Below are positions 61,877 to 64,000 of a stretch of 64,000 nucleotides of DNA, one piece after another (the stretch's first letter is position 1; the number at the start of each line of letters is the position of its first letter). The notes under the pieces are model-generated. The model saw only the letters and a program-made list of their open reading frames with translations, was not told the origin of the DNA and did not search any database. The DNA is from JBOFLG01 sp051657745 (GTDB lineage: Bacteria; Actinomycetota; Actinomycetes; Actinomycetales; Dermatophilaceae), in assembly GCA_051657745.1 (NCBI GenBank), contig JBOFLG010000117.1, forward strand, positions 5,825 to 69,824. Reading direction: 5' to 3'. The position numbers and the translations under genes are program-made.

Positions 61877-64000
61877 TCAGGTGCTCGCGCCGCCCGACCT
61901 GACCACCGACCGCAGGGTGCGCAGCGCAACCGACAACGCCGCGATGCTGGGGGTCTCGAGGCTGCGGATCTCGGTGAGGGATGCCGACACGCGGGCCAGG
62001 GAATCGACGTTCGCCCGCTCCCAGGCGGCCCACTGCGCCTCCGGTTCTCCACCGACCCCAGCGCTCGTCGAGGCCTCGATCACCGCCAAGGTCAAGGTGT
62101 GGAGCAACGCGTAGAGGTCATCGCGGAGCGCGCCACGCGCCAAGGCATCCCAGCGGTCCTCGCGAGGTAGCCGGGTGACCTTGCCAAGCATCGACTCGAT
62201 GCCGAAACGCTCGGACACCACGTAGTACAGGGGCGCGATATCACCGGGGTCACGTCCGGTGACGGCGGCGATCTCGACGATGTCCAGCAGCGAGTACTGG
62301 TCGAGCAGCGAGGCTGCCCGCATCGCCACCTCGGCCGGCACCCCGACATCGGTGAACCCTGCGGCCCGCGCGGTCAGCCGCCGACGTTCATCGCCACGCA
62401 GCAGCTGCGGGACCCGTGGCGCGAGAGTGCTGATCACGCTCTGGAACCGGGCGATCTCGTCGCTGATCTGCAAGGTCGACGGCCGGGACGCGAGGAACCA
62501 CCGCACTGACCGGTCGAGCAACCGGCGAAACTCCAGGTACAGCGCGGTCTGGGCTGTGGTGGGCAGCGTGGCGTCGAGGGCCTCGACGGCGCGGACGAAA
62601 TCGGCCAGCCCGAACACCTCACGGCACACCACAAAGGCCCGGGTTACCTGCTCGGCCGACGCGCCAGCCTCCTCCAGCGCGCGGAACGCAAAGGTGATGC
62701 CACCTCGGTTCACCATCGAGTTGACCACCGCATTGGTGACGATCTCGCGCCGCAACGGATGGGCGACGAGCTCGTCGGCGCACCGGTCACGGATGGCTGC
62801 CGGAAAGTACTCGGCGAGGGTGCCCGCGAACCACGGGTCGTCCGGAATGCTGCTGGTGAGGATGTCGTGCTTCAGCGCGAGCTTGGCGTAGGCCACCAGG
62901 ACCGAGAACTCCGGTGACTTCAGCCCGAGCCCGGCATGCGCGCGCTGACCGAGTTCGGCATCGCTGGGCAGGAACTCGAGCGCACGGTCCAGGTCGCCAC
63001 GCTCCTCGAGCCAGCGCATGAACCGCTGGTGCACCGAGAGCATCGAGTGCTCCTGAGCGCGGGCGTTACCGAGCAGCACGTTTTGCTCGTAGTTGTCGCG
63101 GAGCACATGTGCAGCCACGTCGTCGGTCATCGACACCAGGAGTGAGTTGCGGTCGGTGGTGCTCAGGGCGCCGGCGCGCACGACCTCCCCGAGCAGGATC
63201 TTGATATTCACCTCGTGATCGGAGGTGTCAACACCGGCGGAGTTGTCGATGGCGTCGGTGTTGACCCGCACCCCGCCGAAGGCGGCCTCGATGCGACCCA
63301 ACTGGGTCAGCCCCAGGTTGCCGCCCTCGCCGACGACTCGCACCCGCAGTTCGCGCCCGTCGACCCGGATGCCGTCGTTCGCCCGGTCACCCACCGCGTC
63401 GTGGCCCTCACCGGATGCCTTGACGTAGGTGCCGATACCGCCGTTCCAGAGCAAATCGGCCGGCGCGAGCAGGATCGCGTGGATGAGCTCGGCGGGAGGC
63501 ACACTCGACACGCCCTCGGGGATGCCGAGCGCACCTCGCATCTGCGGGGTCACCGGAATCGACTTCTGCGAACGGGCGAAGACGCCGCCGCCCTTCGAGA
63601 TTAGCGACCGGTCATAGTCGTCCCAGGATGACCGCGGCAGCGCGAAGAGTCGTTGGCGCTCGGCGAACGAGGATGCGGCATCCGGGTCCGGGTCGACAAA
63701 CACATGCCGGTGGTCGAAGGCGGCCACCAGGCGGATGTGCGGTGAAAGCAGCATCCCGTTGCCGAACACATCGCCGCTCATGTCGCCGATGCCGACCACG
63801 GTGAACTCCTCGTGCTGGGTGTCCACGCCCAGCTCGCGGAAGTGCCGCTTGACTGACTCCCACGCACCGCGCGCGGTGATGCCCATGGCCTTGTGGTCGT
63901 AGCCGGCCGACCCGCCGGACGCGAACGCGTCGTCGAGCCAAAAGTCGTACGCCCGGGCCACCTCGTTGGCGATGTCGGAGAACGTTGCCGTGCCCTTGTC
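61877..64000 (-). CDS. gdh: NAD-specific glutamate dehydrogenase, large (about 180-kDa) type, C-terminal part
   Basis: The gene enters from the right edge; about 707 C-terminal residues are visible of a family that is usually near 1,600. The frame is open to base 64000 (DKGTATFSDIANEVARAYDF), so the apparent start at 63961 is not real. Motifs include GDMSGDVFGNGMLLSPHIRL, ILLAPADLLWNGGIGTYVK and a VVGEGGNLGLTQLGRIE stretch in the Rossmann region. The enzyme oxidises glutamate to 2-oxoglutarate; in mycobacteria it is controlled by the FHA protein GarA. It ends 16 bp upstream of pdtaS on the same strand. Confidence 0.96.
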   Translation of the reverse strand, partial: DKGTATFSDIANEVARAYDFWLDDAFASGGSAGYDHKAMGITARGAWESVKRHFRELGVDTQHEEFTVVGIGDMSGDVFGNGMLLSPHIRLVAAFDHRHVFVDPDPDAASSFAERQRLFALPRSSWDDYDRSLISKGGGVFARSQKSIPVTPQMRGALGIPEGVSSVPPAELIHAILLAPADLLWNGGIGTYVKASGEGHDAVGDRANDGIRVDGRELRVRVVGEGGNLGLTQLGRIEAAFGGVRVNTDAIDNSAGVDTSDHEVNIKILLGEVVRAGALSTTDRNSLLVSMTDDVAAHVLRDNYEQNVLLGNARAQEHSMLSVHQRFMRWLEERGDLDRALEFLPSDAELGQRAHAGLGLKSPEFSVLVAYAKLALKHDILTSSIPDDPWFAGTLAEYFPAAIRDRCADELVAHPLRREIVTNAVVNSMVNRGGITFAFRALEEAGASAEQVTRAFVVCREVFGLADFVRAVEALDATLPTTAQTALYLEFRRLLDRSVRWFLASRPSTLQISDEIARFQSVISTLAPRVPQLLRGDERRRLTARAAGFTDVGVPAEVAMRAASLLDQYSLLDIVEIAAVTGRDPGDIAPLYYVVSERFGIESMLGKVTRLPREDRWDALARGALRDDLYALLHTLTLAVIEASTSAGVGGEPEAQWAAWERANVDSLARVSASLTEIRSLETPSIAALSVALRTLRSVVRSGGAST

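Overview
The window is a high-GC actinobacterial chromosome segment. Evidence for Actinomycetota includes a WhiB1-type iron-sulfur regulator beside a PdtaS-type histidine kinase, families largely confined to this phylum (DUF2017, DUF3039, DUF3618, DUF2510), the prfB-ftsE-ftsX-M23-smpB gene order, and frequent GTG starts in GTGA/ATGA stop-start overlaps. Gene content is reminiscent of Micrococcales (Intrasporangiaceae-like), but the species cannot be fixed from the sequence alone.

Layout. 1-5.6 kb: 5' end of ettA, a tail-less ssb, two tandem dynamin/YfjP-like GTPases, and a divergent RNA 2',3'-cyclic phosphodiesterase. 5.6-11.9 kb: tRNA-Arg followed by an accessory block: an unknown protein translationally coupled to an XRE-ImmA/IrrE peptidase, another unknown protein, and a 776-residue 2-oxoglutarate/Fe(II) dioxygenase. 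12-19 kb: PrsW-type protease, oligoribonuclease, tRNA-His, CopC-like protein, tRNA-Lys, PepSY membrane protein, GroES-like/DUF3618/bcp operon, tRNA-Leu. 19.1-20.5 kb: a one-gene islet (STAND/AAA-like ATPase) bracketed by a 57-bp duplication of the rdgB 3' end. 20.5-25.4 kb: murI - MBL/ASCH fusion - rph - rdgB operon, then DUF2017 and clpS. 25.7-35 kb: secreted GH9 cellulase, a small well-signalled ORF, RDD protein, DEAD/DEAH helicase with DUF3039, YqgE and a long-tailed DEAD-box RNA helicase. 35-36.9 kb: decayed, repeat-rich zone with an ISAs1-type transposase remnant, a secreted Cys-Pro-Ser-Cys repeat protein, a (GGTGA)8 microsatellite, a 29-bp palindrome and a broken permease gene. 37-43 kb: VanZ-like, NAD-malic enzyme with ACT domain, SIMPL, YgjV-like, DUF222/HNH, TetR and a divergent membrane protein. 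43.2-43.6 kb: tmRNA. 43.7-48.8 kb: catabolic operon (APC permease, choline-kinase-like phosphotransferase, sarcosine/dimethylglycine-dehydrogenase-like flavoprotein). 49-52.5 kb: pyruvate carboxylase. 52.6-59.8 kb: prfB, ftsE, ftsX, M23 peptidase, smpB, DUF2207. 60-64 kb: whiB1, pdtaS and the 3' part of a large NAD-glutamate dehydrogenase.

Several genes cooperate. tmRNA and SmpB, both halves of trans-translation, are 11 kb apart, and ClpS (adaptor for ClpP-dependent proteolysis) is also present. FtsEX and the coiled-coil M23 protein form a division-site peptidoglycan hydrolysis unit. Malic enzyme, pyruvate carboxylase and glutamate dehydrogenase are nodes between the TCA cycle, pyruvate and nitrogen.

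The least explained signals are: the octamer GGATGACG/CGTCATCC, found about fifty times by eye on both strands; the repeat-bounded ATPase islet; 17-bp inverted repeats exactly flanking the tmRNA; the XRE-ImmA module with its unknown partner; and the microsatellite/secreted-repeat-protein locus at 36 kb. All readings are by eye; no database search was run.
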